Source of the DNA: JBDRGD01 sp043818095
GTDB taxonomy: Bacteria; Chloroflexota; Dehalococcoidia; Dehalococcoidales; RBG-16-60-22
NCBI GenBank assembly: GCA_043818095.1
Contig: JBDRGD010000049.1
Span: forward strand, 1-27,557
Reading direction: 5' to 3'
Length of the DNA stretch: 27,557 nt
The notes beneath the pieces were generated by a model. That model had not been told where the DNA came from. It worked only from the letters and a program-made list of their open reading frames with translations, and did no database searches. Position numbers and translations under genes: made by a program. Shown here one piece after another: positions 1 through 8,534 of this stretch. The first letter of the stretch is position 1. Each line of letters starts with the position of its first letter.

Positions 1-1
1 G

Positions 2-325
2 CTAGAGCGACCAGAGCACCATCCGGGGTTTTTTCTGCACCTCCGCCGCCATCTCCTCGATTTTGCCGAACTTCATGACGCCCACCCAGCAGTTCTGGAC
101 GCAGGCGGGCGCTTTCCCCCGGGCAATCCGCTTCCCACAGCGCTTGCACCGGTCCGTGGGAAACGGGATATAGTACCACTTGCCGCCGGAAACGTCCGGA
201 GGCACCTCGAGTACCGTTATCCCGGGCTCGTCCTGCGCGCGGTGGTGTTCCTGCTGGCAGGCCACCTCGCAGGCGTGGCAGCCCACGCAGAACTCGTAGT
301 CAATCAGCAGGCCGTAACGGGGCAT
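2..325 (-). CDS. 4Fe-4S ferredoxin subunit of molybdopterin oxidoreductase (DmsB/NrfC-like, short)
   Basis: This small iron-sulfur protein (107 aa from the chosen start) probably passes electrons to or from the molybdoenzyme encoded just upstream. Two cysteine groups are visible: CVGCHACEVAC near residues 14-24 and CKRC followed by CVQNC in the middle of the protein. Together they suit two [4Fe-4S] clusters. Usual DmsB/NrfC subunits are about 200 aa with four clusters, so this is a reduced form. The ATG at 323-325 overlaps the upstream stop codon by one base (TGATG) and has GGAGG just before it, so I prefer it to an in-frame GTG at 350-352. The stop TAG lies at 2-4, so the gene is complete. 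No membrane anchor subunit is visible before the window edge. Confidence 0.85.
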   Translation of the reverse strand: MPRYGLLIDYEFCVGCHACEVACQQEHHRAQDEPGITVLEVPPDVSGGKWYYIPFPTDRCKRCGKRIARGKAPACVQNCWVGVMKFGKIEEMAAEVQKKPRMVLWSL

Positions 326-2550
326 CAGGCTTCCTCCCGGTAAACGCGGCACATCTGGCTTTTAAAAGGATAGCCGAAACCCGACTTTCCCGTCCACCCC
401 GAGGGCAGCAGCAGGTTGATATTGGACTCCCAGGCGCCGAACAGGCTCGGCTCCGGGCCGGGCTTCTCCGGGAACCACCAGCCGTGCTGCGCGTTCACCA
501 CCCCCGGGAGGATTCCCGGGTTGAGCCGTGCTTTCTGCCGGCACTTCCCGTGCCGGTTTTCGATGATTACCCAGTCGCCGTCGCCAATGCCCAGCCGGGC
601 GGCGGTCTCCGGGTGGATTTCCGTGATGGGGTCGGGGTTCAACCCGCGCAGGGCGGGAATCTGGCGGTGCTCCGAGTGGAAAAAGCCCGGCACCCGGGCG
701 CCGGTAGTGAGCACCAGCGGGTATTCTTGGGCGATTTCCGGGGTGCTGACCGGGCTCTCCGGGGGCTCCTCGTAATAGGGCAGCGGGTCCAGGCCGCAGC
801 TCTCCAGCACCGTCGAGTAAAGCTCCGCCTTGCCCGTGGGCGTTTCGAAACCGGGAGTGCCGTCCCGGCGCAGGAGGCCCTTCTCGTACTTGTGGTAGGC
901 AAAGCTGTCGTAGAGATAGCCCGCCTCGCGGAGTTCCTCGAAAGTCTTCCCGGTGGGCGTGGCGTAAGCGGTGAACATCTCCCGCACGTTCTCCCAGGGC
1001 CAGGCTTCCGGATTTAATCTCTTCCCCAACTCCAGGTTAATCTGCATGTCGGACTTGCATTCGCCCACCGGCTCGATGGCCTTGTTGATAGTGCCAACGC
1101 AGGTGACGCTGCCGATAGGTATCGCCAGCCCGTCCCTCTCCGCGTAGGTCGCCGCGGGCAGCACGACGTCCGCGAAGGCCATGGCGGTGGGGGTCATAAA
1201 AAGGTCGACGACCACGTTGAAGTCCAGCTTGCGGTAAGCCTGGTAGACCTTACGGGGGTCGGCGGCGCCGCAGGCAAAGGTGTTCGTGGTCTGTATCCAG
1301 GAACCCTTCACCGGGTACGGCTTTTCCGTGAGAATCTGGTCCATGACCGCTTCCCCGGGGGGATAGTGCGCCCAGTCCAGAAAGGGATAAATTTCCCGGC
1401 CGATGGCTTTCCGCTTCTGCTCCCGGCTGAGCAGGTCCACCCCCCAGTTCCCGGCGCGCTCCAGGTTGAAAAGACGGCCCCGGAGGATATTGCCCCCCGG
1501 CGCGTCCAGGTTGCCGGTCACCGTCCAGAGCGCCGTGACGGCATGGAGCGTGGTGACACAGTCCCGGCTCTGGTCCAGCGCCACCCCCCACTGCACGGAC
1601 GCCGGCTTGCTGCGGGCGTACATCCGCGCCGCCGCGACGATTTGCTCCGCGGGTATCCCGGTTATCTCCGCCACCTTTTCCGGGGGATATTCCTGGACGC
1701 GCTGGGCTAAATCATCAAACCCGTGGGTCCACTTTTCGACGAATTCCGCGTCGTAAAGCTTCTCGCGGATAATGACGTTGAGCATCCCGAGGGCCAGGGC
1801 GGCGTCCGTCCCGGGCCGGATTTGCAGCCAGTGTTTGGCGCGGGTCGCCAGCCAGGTCTGCCGGGGGTCGATGACGATAAGCTCCGTGCCCCGGCGCAGG
1901 CAGTCGATAATCCAGTGTCCCAGGAAACCGTCCGGACTGGCATAAAGCGGGTTGTTGCCCCAGATGACGATGCATTCCGGCAGCCGCCACTCGGGGTGGT
2001 CATAGCGCTCCGGGTAGGCCTGCGCGCAGTCCGCCACGGCAAAACCGCCCAGCAGCGCCCCCATCGTGGCGACTTTCGGGGCATAGCAGGCATGCCCGTC
2101 CAGCGGACCGAAACCCACCTGGTTCGGGCTGCCGTAGGAGAAGCAGAGCCGCGCCAGGTAAGGACGGATATCCCGCCCCGTGCCCCGGCAGAAAATCACC
2201 GCCTCCGCCCCGTACTCCTGCTTGATGGTGTTAAACCGCGCGACGATGATGTCGTAGGCTTCGTCCCAGGTGACCCGCTGCCACTTGCCCTCGCCCCTCT
2301 CGCCCACTCTTTTCAGGGGGTATTTCAGGCGGTCCGGGTGGTAAATCACCTCCGGCAGCGCCAGGCAGCGGGGGCAGAGCCTCCCCCTGGTCAGGGGGAA
2401 GTCCGGGTCTCCCTCCACCTTCACCAGCCGGCCGTCCTTGACGTAGAGACGCACCCCGCAGCCCTCGTGACAGCCGGGTGCGGTCCGGGCGATGCTCCGC
2501 ACCACGGTCATGCCGTCCTCTTCCCAGGTCCACTTACCGGTACCAGCCAT
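325..2550 (-). CDS. Molybdopterin oxidoreductase, DMSO reductase family, catalytic subunit
   Basis: The 741-aa protein has the layout of the DMSO reductase family: an N-terminal Fe-S segment (residues 24-62, with the GRLCPRC motif), the Mo-bisMGD core (VIWGNNP and the VIDPRQT segment) and a C-terminal molydopterin-binding domain with LTTGARVPGFFHSEHRQ and EIHPETAARLGIGDGDWV. The substrate cannot be read from the sequence. The Fe-S motif is odd: Cys27, Cys31 and Cys59 align with the second to fourth cluster ligands, but the first is Ala24, and an extra Cys62 stands where most relatives have glycine. No Cys or Sec is obvious at the usual molybdenum-ligand position. No twin-arginine signal is visible, so a cytoplasmic location is likely. 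An alternative ATG at 2509-2511 (14 codons in) has GAGGA before it and may be the true start. It is cotranscribed with the ferredoxin gene. Confidence 0.9.
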   Translation of the reverse strand: MAGTGKWTWEEDGMTVVRSIARTAPGCHEGCGVRLYVKDGRLVKVEGDPDFPLTRGRLCPRCLALPEVIYHPDRLKYPLKRVGERGEGKWQRVTWDEAYDIIVARFNTIKQEYGAEAVIFCRGTGRDIRPYLARLCFSYGSPNQVGFGPLDGHACYAPKVATMGALLGGFAVADCAQAYPERYDHPEWRLPECIVIWGNNPLYASPDGFLGHWIIDCLRRGTELIVIDPRQTWLATRAKHWLQIRPGTDAALALGMLNVIIREKLYDAEFVEKWTHGFDDLAQRVQEYPPEKVAEITGIPAEQIVAAARMYARSKPASVQWGVALDQSRDCVTTLHAVTALWTVTGNLDAPGGNILRGRLFNLERAGNWGVDLLSREQKRKAIGREIYPFLDWAHYPPGEAVMDQILTEKPYPVKGSWIQTTNTFACGAADPRKVYQAYRKLDFNVVVDLFMTPTAMAFADVVLPAATYAERDGLAIPIGSVTCVGTINKAIEPVGECKSDMQINLELGKRLNPEAWPWENVREMFTAYATPTGKTFEELREAGYLYDSFAYHKYEKGLLRRDGTPGFETPTGKAELYSTVLESCGLDPLPYYEEPPESPVSTPEIAQEYPLVLTTGARVPGFFHSEHRQIPALRGLNPDPITEIHPETAARLGIGDGDWVIIENRHGKCRQKARLNPGILPGVVNAQHGWWFPEKPGPEPSLFGAWESNINLLLPSGWTGKSGFGYPFKSQMCRVYREEA

Positions 2551-2664
2551 CGGGGCCTTTCTTTACGCGGTATACTCAACTAATATAATAGCACCACCGC
2601 CCCCGCTTCCGCACCCTTCTCTGAAAACGGGTCGAAAATGGGGGGCGTTGCAGCCTATCTGAAT

Positions 2665-2693
2665 TTGACATTTCAGGGGGGAATTATTAAGAT
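2665..2693 (+). promoter_or_regulatory. Sigma70-like promoter for the DUF35-thiolase-DUF362 genes
   Basis: TTGACA (2665-2670) and TAAGAT (2688-2693) are separated by 17 bp and lie 65 bp before the first start codon of the plus-strand genes. A short hairpin (GGTGCC-TCA-GGCGCC, about 2700-2714) would form at the start of the leader. The same 207-bp gap must also hold the promoter of the divergent molybdoenzyme genes, for which I see no clear candidate. Confidence 0.5.
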
Positions 2694-2757
2694 TGAACCG
2701 GTGCCTCAGGCGCCCTACTCTCGGGCGTAAATCATTCAGAAAGGATGGATAAGCGCA

Positions 2758-3198
2758 ATGTGTGCCGAAACCAAGAAACAGGTCCCCGTCATGGAAGGCC
2801 TCTTCCCCTGGCCTCCCACCAACCACCGCCTCATCGGCAATAAGTGCAAGAAGTGCGGCCAGCACTACTTCCCCGTGACCTTCCGCTGCCAGGACCCCGA
2901 CTGCATGGGAGACGAGATGGAGGATGTCCTCCTCTCCCCGGAGGGAACGCTCTGGAGCTACACCGTGGTGCACTACCAGTTGCCGCCCCCCTTCCAGGCC
3001 CCCAAGGAGGGCTTTAAGCCCTTCGGCGTGGGTGAAGTCGAGTTCCCGGAAGGGGTCAGGGTAGCCGGCATCGTTACCGGCGCCGACGCGGAAAAAGACC
3101 TGAAAATCGACATGAAAATGAAGGTCGTCCTGGACAAGCTCTACGAAGACGAGCAGGGCAACGACGTCATCGGCTGGAAGTTCGCCCCGGCGAAGTAA
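2758..3198 (+). CDS. Zn-ribbon OB-fold protein (DUF35 family), thiolase partner
   Basis: This 146-aa protein has the DUF35 layout: an N-terminal helix, a rubredoxin-like zinc ribbon (CKKCGQHYFP followed by CQDPDC, about residues 30-49) and a C-terminal OB fold (WSYTVVHYQ through VAGIVTG). Members of this family bind SCP-x-type thiolases and, in archaea, bridge thiolase and HMG-CoA synthase so that acyl-CoA intermediates can pass between them. The next gene, 38 bp downstream, encodes such a thiolase-like protein, so the pair very likely forms a complex in the cytoplasm. AAAGGA lies about 12 bases before the ATG. An overlapping ATG at 2744 is in another frame. Confidence 0.85.
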   Translation: MCAETKKQVPVMEGLFPWPPTNHRLIGNKCKKCGQHYFPVTFRCQDPDCMGDEMEDVLLSPEGTLWSYTVVHYQLPPPFQAPKEGFKPFGVGEVEFPEGVRVAGIVTGADAEKDLKIDMKMKVVLDKLYEDEQGNDVIGWKFAPAK

Positions 3199-3236
3199 GC
3201 GCCGTCCCACTACTAAAGTAAGGAGAGTAAGCAATC

Positions 3237-4433
3237 ATGAAACATGGTAGACAGGTCGCCATCCTGGGAATGGGAATGTACCCGTGGGGCATGTACCCCG
3301 ACAAGGATGACCCGGAGCTGGCATCCTACGCTATCCTGGCGGCGCTGAAGGACGCCGGGCTGGGCTGGAAGGACATCCAGTTCATGGGTGCCGGGTGTGA
3401 TACCTTCCGCAGCTCGACGGGTCTGCACATCGGCAACCGGACCGCTTTCGCTTTCGGCGAGACGGGGTTGCCGATTATCAACGTCTGTAACGCCTGCGCC
3501 ACCGGCGTTTTCACCCTGAAAGTGGTGCGTGATGAAATCGCCCTGGGCATGTACGATATCGGCATCGCCCTCGGTGCCGGGAAATCGCCCGGCGGTTTCT
3601 TCCCCCTCCGCCCGCCGGCCACCCAGGCGCCGCTGGATATCCAGATACTCCGCTGGAAAATCGGCATGTCCAACCCCGGCTACTGGGCGATGTACATGAT
3701 GCGCCGCATGAAAGAATACGGCGACGACGAGGAGCTGATGGCCTCCATCAAGGTCAAGTCCAGCAAGAGCGGCGCCGTCAACCCCTACGCCCGCTACAAG
3801 AGAGAGTTCACCCTGGAGGAGGTCCTCAATTCCCCCCTGGTCTGCTACCCCCTGCGGCTTTACGAGATCTGCGCCACCTCCCAGGGTTCCGCCGCCATCA
3901 TCCTCGGCAGCGTGGAGAAAGCCAAACAGCTCGGCATCAACCCGATTATCACCATCGAGGCGGCGGCCGTGGGCAGCCCCCTCTGGGGCGATTCCACCCT
4001 GCGTCTCGCCGAGGTCTCCTCGCGGGCCAACGAGAAGGCCCCCTACTACAGTGAAGGCTGGGTAGCCGCCCGCCGCGCTTTTGAAGAGGCGGGAATGGGC
4101 CCCGAGGACATGGACATGGCGGAAATCCCGGACAACAGCCCCTGGCACGAGCTCGAGTCTTTTGAGACCGACGGCTTCTGCAAGGCCGGCGAGGCCGGTA
4201 AGCTGGTCCGGGAAGGCTATACCGACTACCACGGCAAGCTGCCGGTGAACATGAGCGGCGGCATGGCTTCCTTCGGGGAAGTCACCAACGCCCAGGGCCT
4301 GCAGCAGGTCATCGACTGCGCCAAGCAGATGCGGGGCAATGCGCCGCGGCAGTTGGAGAAAAAGGTCAAGACCGCCTTCTGCCAGACCTACGGCGGACAG
4401 GGCAACAACAGCGTCGCCATTATCAAGTGCTAG
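3237..4433 (+). CDS. SCP-x-type thiolase-like protein (acetyl-CoA acetyltransferase family), atypical active site
   Basis: The 398-aa protein aligns over its full length with SCP2/SCP-x thiolases, which cleave or form 3-ketoacyl-CoA through a cysteine nucleophile. The nucleophile motif is kept (NACATG, Cys87), as is the C-terminal NMSGG loop (338-342). Two other hallmarks are changed: the HDxF motif reads PDNS (298-301) and the GHP motif reads GEV (347-349), so both usual catalytic histidines are missing. It may perform a different acyl transfer or condensation, or act with a partner. AAGGAGAG lies before the ATG. The DUF35 gene upstream and the DUF362 gene downstream suggest one transcription unit. 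Fold assignment is firm; the reaction is open. Confidence 0.85.
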   Translation: MKHGRQVAILGMGMYPWGMYPDKDDPELASYAILAALKDAGLGWKDIQFMGAGCDTFRSSTGLHIGNRTAFAFGETGLPIINVCNACATGVFTLKVVRDEIALGMYDIGIALGAGKSPGGFFPLRPPATQAPLDIQILRWKIGMSNPGYWAMYMMRRMKEYGDDEELMASIKVKSSKSGAVNPYARYKREFTLEEVLNSPLVCYPLRLYEICATSQGSAAIILGSVEKAKQLGINPIITIEAAAVGSPLWGDSTLRLAEVSSRANEKAPYYSEGWVAARRAFEEAGMGPEDMDMAEIPDNSPWHELESFETDGFCKAGEAGKLVREGYTDYHGKLPVNMSGGMASFGEVTNAQGLQQVIDCAKQMRGNAPRQLEKKVKTAFCQTYGGQGNNSVAIIKC

Positions 4434-4593
4434 GTATCGGCCCGGGAGGACTGAGCGAAAGCCGGCGCGAAACGGGCCTGTCCCGTGGGCAGGTTGCAAT
4501 AGTAATGCCTCGGGGTGTAAATTTAAATTAGAGGGGAGATAACCTGCATAACAAGGACAGGAACCCGAGCTCAAGCAAGAAGGGAGAGCAAAT

Positions 4594-5868
4594 ATGGCAA
4601 AATCAGTTGTTTCCATCACTAAGGGAACCAATGCGGAAAAAATGGTGCAGGAAGCGCTGGACCTCCTGGGCGGAGTAACGTCTCTCATTAAGCCTAACTC
4701 TACGGTAGTCATCAAGCCCAATGCCGGCCATCCCTACGGTCCGGAGACCAGCGTGAACACCAGCGCCGCCGTCCTCAAGGCCGTTATCAAAGAAGTCCGC
4801 AAGGCCAACCCCAAGGAAATCATCGTGGCGGAAGCCGCCGCCGTCGGCTGCGACACCATGGAATGCTTTGAAATCAGCGGCCTCGGCAAAGCGGCGAAAG
4901 AAGCGGGCGCGGATAAGATTATCGACATCAAGCGGGAAACAGACCTGATTATGGTACCCATCCGTGACGCCCGCTCCGATATGGTCAAGGTGGCGCTGCC
5001 CCGCTTTCTCGTCGAAGCGGAACACATCATCGACGTGCCCATCTTCAAGTCCCACGTCAGCATGGTCTTTACCTGCGCCCTGAAGAACCTCAAGGGCGTC
5101 GTCCAGGATAAGATTCACCGCCAGATGCATTTGACCAACCTGGCGGAAGCGATGATGGACCTCTGGTCCGTCGTCCGGGCAGACCTCTGCATCGCGGACA
5201 TGATACGCCCCGCGGAGGGTTTCGGCCCGCACAGCACCCTGCCCGTAGACTTCGGCTGTATCGTCGCCGGGAAAGACCCCGTGGCGGTAGACGCCACCGT
5301 CTGCCGCATGGTCGGCCTGGACGTGAAAAAGGTCCCTTACTTCAAGCCTGCCAACGAGTGCGGGCTGGGTAATTTTCAGGAAAACCGCATCGAAATCCTC
5401 GGCAAGACCATCGACCAGGTCTTCAAGCAGCTCTGGCTGCCCTACCTGGGTGGATTTGAAGCCTGGCCGGAATACAAGATTCACGCCAAGAACGCCTGCA
5501 GCAGCTGCCAGGGCCTGCTGGCTTTCACCATGGAGAGGCTGAAGGCGATGGGTGAATACGACAAGCACGCCGGCCTGGATATCTACGTCGGCGCCAAGAA
5601 AGACCTTCCCCCGGGCGTCGACCCGAGCCAGGTAATCCTCTTCGGCGACTGCGTCAAGCGGCACCGCGGCAAGGGTATCTTCGTGGACGGCTGCCCGCCC
5701 GGTGAGTCCTCTCCCCTCTGGTCCATCCTCAACCGCCAGGACTCCGAGCACCGGGTAAGGGTGCCGAGGACCGCCGCCCAGGAAGCCGCCTACACCCAGC
5801 AGTTCATTGACCACATGAAGAAGATGAGCGCCAGGGTCAAGGCGGAGAACAAGGGCCGCAAGAAGTAA
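4594..5868 (+). CDS. DUF362 domain-containing protein
   Basis: This 424-aa protein belongs to the DUF362 family, whose members often carry Fe-S clusters and have no settled general function. The DUF362 core covers roughly residues 30-260, with VVIKPNAG near 38-45 and a conserved IDVPIFKSH segment near 147-155. The C-terminal part has cysteines that could bind a metal: CSSC near residue 303, then GDC and DGCPPGE near residues 352-370. No signal peptide is visible. It lies 160 bp after the thiolase gene, with a good ribosome site (GAAGGGAG) before the ATG, and is followed by a strong terminator. Context suggests a job linked to the thiolase/DUF35 pair, but I cannot name it. Confidence 0.8.
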   Translation: MAKSVVSITKGTNAEKMVQEALDLLGGVTSLIKPNSTVVIKPNAGHPYGPETSVNTSAAVLKAVIKEVRKANPKEIIVAEAAAVGCDTMECFEISGLGKAAKEAGADKIIDIKRETDLIMVPIRDARSDMVKVALPRFLVEAEHIIDVPIFKSHVSMVFTCALKNLKGVVQDKIHRQMHLTNLAEAMMDLWSVVRADLCIADMIRPAEGFGPHSTLPVDFGCIVAGKDPVAVDATVCRMVGLDVKKVPYFKPANECGLGNFQENRIEILGKTIDQVFKQLWLPYLGGFEAWPEYKIHAKNACSSCQGLLAFTMERLKAMGEYDKHAGLDIYVGAKKDLPPGVDPSQVILFGDCVKRHRGKGIFVDGCPPGESSPLWSILNRQDSEHRVRVPRTAAQEAAYTQQFIDHMKKMSARVKAENKGRKK

Positions 5869-5891
5869 TCACCCTTTTCGAAGGATAATAA

Positions 5892-5934
5892 AGAGGCGCC
5901 GGGTCAGCCGCAAACTGCCGGCGCCTCTCTTTTT
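5892..5934 (+). terminator. Rho-independent terminator, probably bidirectional
   Basis: A perfect 11-bp stem (AGAGGCGCCGG at 5892-5902 and its complement at 5918-5928) encloses a 15-base loop and is followed by a T-rich run to 5934. It lies 23 bp after the DUF362 stop codon. On the minus strand the stem is followed by TTTATTAT, so it can also end the convergent enoyl-CoA hydratase transcript. Confidence 0.85.
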
Positions 5935-5948
5935 GCGGAAAAGAAGCT

Positions 5949-6731
5949 CTAGCGCCCCTTCCACTGGGGCGGCCGTTTCTCGCTGAAGGCTTTGGGCCCT
6001 TCCACGGCATCCTCGGAAGCGCGCATCTTCTGCGTCCCGTAGTAAGCCACGTTAATCGCCGTCACCAGGGGCAGGTCCAGTCCGGTCATGGCGGCTTCCT
6101 TGGAGGCGCGCACGGAGAGCGGGGCGCAGCGCAGGATGTCCTGCACCCACCGGTCCACCGCGGCCTTCAGTTCCGCCAGGGGCACCACCTCGTTGACCAG
6201 GCCGTAGCCCAGCGCCTGCGGCGCGGTGATGTGCCGTCCCGTCAGCATCATCCCCATCGCCAGCTTCAGGGGTATCTGCCGCGGCAGGCGGTGCACCCCA
6301 CCCGCGGAGGCAAAAAGCCCCACCGTCGGCTCGGGCAGGCCGAAGCGCGCGTGGTCCGCGGCAATGATGATATCGCAGGCCATCGCCATCTCCAGCCCCC
6401 CGCCCAGGGCGAAGCCGTTCACCATGGCAATCATCGGCTTGTAGCACTTGAAGTCGTTGGTGATGCCGCCGAAACCGCCCGGGGGCTGGAGGGGCAGGGT
6501 CTCCCCGGCGTGCTGCGCGGCGAACTTCAGGTCGTTCCCGGCGGAGAAGGCTTTCTCCCCGGCGCCGGTAAGCACGGCGACCCATGCCTCGGGGTCGTCC
6601 CGGAAGTCATTCCAGATCTCCGCCATCTCCCAGTGGGCATGGATATGGAGGGCGTTCATCACCTCCGGACGATTGATGGTGATATAGGCCACGTGGTCTT
6701 TCTTCTCATAAAGCGCATACTGGTAAGCCAT
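5949..6731 (-). CDS. Enoyl-CoA hydratase/isomerase family protein
   Basis: The 260-aa protein is a crotonase-family member, normal in length, likely adding water to an enoyl-CoA in the cytoplasm. The oxyanion-hole segments AFSAGNDLK (61-69) and GFALGGGLE (106-114) are present. Glu114 and Glu134 are spaced 20 residues apart, matching the two catalytic glutamates of classical enoyl-CoA hydratase, so the active site looks complete. The AGNDLK segment also resembles carnitinyl-CoA dehydratase-like relatives, so the substrate is not fixed. The ATG is preceded by GGAGG at a spacing of six. The gene stands alone, convergent with the thiolase/DUF362 genes; a shared acyl-CoA pathway is possible. Confidence 0.9.
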   Translation of the reverse strand: MAYQYALYEKKDHVAYITINRPEVMNALHIHAHWEMAEIWNDFRDDPEAWVAVLTGAGEKAFSAGNDLKFAAQHAGETLPLQPPGGFGGITNDFKCYKPMIAMVNGFALGGGLEMAMACDIIIAADHARFGLPEPTVGLFASAGGVHRLPRQIPLKLAMGMMLTGRHITAPQALGYGLVNEVVPLAELKAAVDRWVQDILRCAPLSVRASKEAAMTGLDLPLVTAINVAYYGTQKMRASEDAVEGPKAFSEKRPPQWKGR

Positions 6732-7006
6732 CAGTTACCTCCGTTTCGTCGTGCTTTTGCGCACCCCGCCGCACCGTTGCTAGTTTAGCAGCAAAGGGGC
6801 ACAGGCGCAAGAGATTCACCGCGGGTTTTACCGGGGTCTTTTCAGCAGGGAACGCCCCACGGCGACAGGTTCAGCCGCCGGTGTGGCAAAACAGCCGGGG
6901 ATAATTCGGAGGAGAAATCGGGGATATCATCCTTTCCTGTAGCAAAAAGAAAGGCTTTAATGTATTATACATGGAAATCATCACGAGGTAACTGGCAAAG
7001 ACCCCG

Positions 7007-7324
7007 ATGCTGAAGGACTATTTTGCGGGCAGCTACACCATCCGGATAATACTGGGGGCGCTGTTTGCCGCCATCGTCGCGGACGGTGTTATCACCCGGT
7101 TCCTGGTGCATAACGGCCTGGCCTCCGAGGCTAATCCCTTCCTCCAGTACTGGCTCATGGAGGAAGATAAGCTGTTGTCCCTGAAGATACTCGGTGGGAT
7201 GCTGGCCTCAATGTACCTCTGGAGCATCTACCGGCGTCATCCCCGGCTCTCCATCGGTTTCAGTTCCCTTTTCCTGGCGATTTACACCTTTATTATTTTC
7301 TGGAACCTGCATATCCTGTTCTAA
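7007..7324 (+). CDS. DUF5658 family small membrane protein
   Basis: This 105-aa protein has three likely membrane helices (about residues 11-30, 56-74 and 82-103). The D-x-x-x-T start of the first helix and the EANPFLQYW segment (about 41-49) are the marks of the DUF5658 family, which has no known function. The ribosome site is weak. The upstream 275-bp gap (6732-7006) holds a short inverted repeat (CCTTTC...GAAAGG near 6931-6954) and an AT-rich stretch around 6958-6972 that may be a promoter, but I see no clear -35 box. Confidence 0.7.
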   Translation: MLKDYFAGSYTIRIILGALFAAIVADGVITRFLVHNGLASEANPFLQYWLMEEDKLLSLKILGGMLASMYLWSIYRRHPRLSIGFSSLFLAIYTFIIFWNLHILF

Positions 7325-7342
7325 CCCCGGGACCTCCCCCGG

Positions 7343-8278
<936 letters not shown>

Positions 8279-8382
8279 GACGCTCCCTCCTGAGGCGGTA
8301 AAAGCCGCCGAATTACGTAAATTATACACCAGCGCGGCACCGCGGGAAAGCGGCGGTCCTTCGGGGAAGACGGGGAGTGATA

Positions 8383-8472
8383 GAGGGGGCGTTGCCCCCC
8401 TCTTAAAATAATTTACTCCCCCTCTCAAACAGCAGAAAAACGTGTCAAGGGAAGAATCAGTTTGAGAGGGGG
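8383..8472. repeat. Paired palindromes, possible small repeat element
   Basis: Two inverted repeats stand side by side between the aldo/keto reductase and deacetylase genes. The first is GAGGGGGC-GTT-GCCCCCCTC (8383-8402). The second is a perfect 13-bp pair, CCCCCTCTCAAAC (8418-8430) and GTTTGAGAGGGGG (8460-8472), with a 29-base loop. There is no T-run for a simple terminator. The arrangement resembles a REP/MITE-type intergenic element. Whether it recurs in the genome cannot be seen from one window. Confidence 0.55.
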
Positions 8473-8534
8473 CAAGGGGGTGAGCATGTAAAACTACCAA
8501 AATAATGGATAGCGAGAGCGGCGTGTTCGCCCGG

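Noticed and set aside
325..2550. Selenocysteine in the molybdoenzyme
   Set aside because: No in-frame TGA exists inside the reading frame and no SECIS-like hairpin is needed to explain it.
2563..3234. Minus-strand open frame of 223 codons
   Set aside because: It covers the promoter region and lies opposite the DUF35 gene, whose zinc-ribbon motifs show the plus strand is coding.
3213..4721. Long open frame on the minus strand (502 codons)
   Set aside because: It lies opposite the thiolase gene; the protein is a GC-rich shadow without recognisable motifs.
5949..6731. Loss of a catalytic glutamate in the enoyl-CoA hydratase
   Set aside because: At first Gly160 seemed to replace the second glutamate, but the correct pair is Glu114 and Glu134, spaced 20 residues apart as in the classical enzyme.
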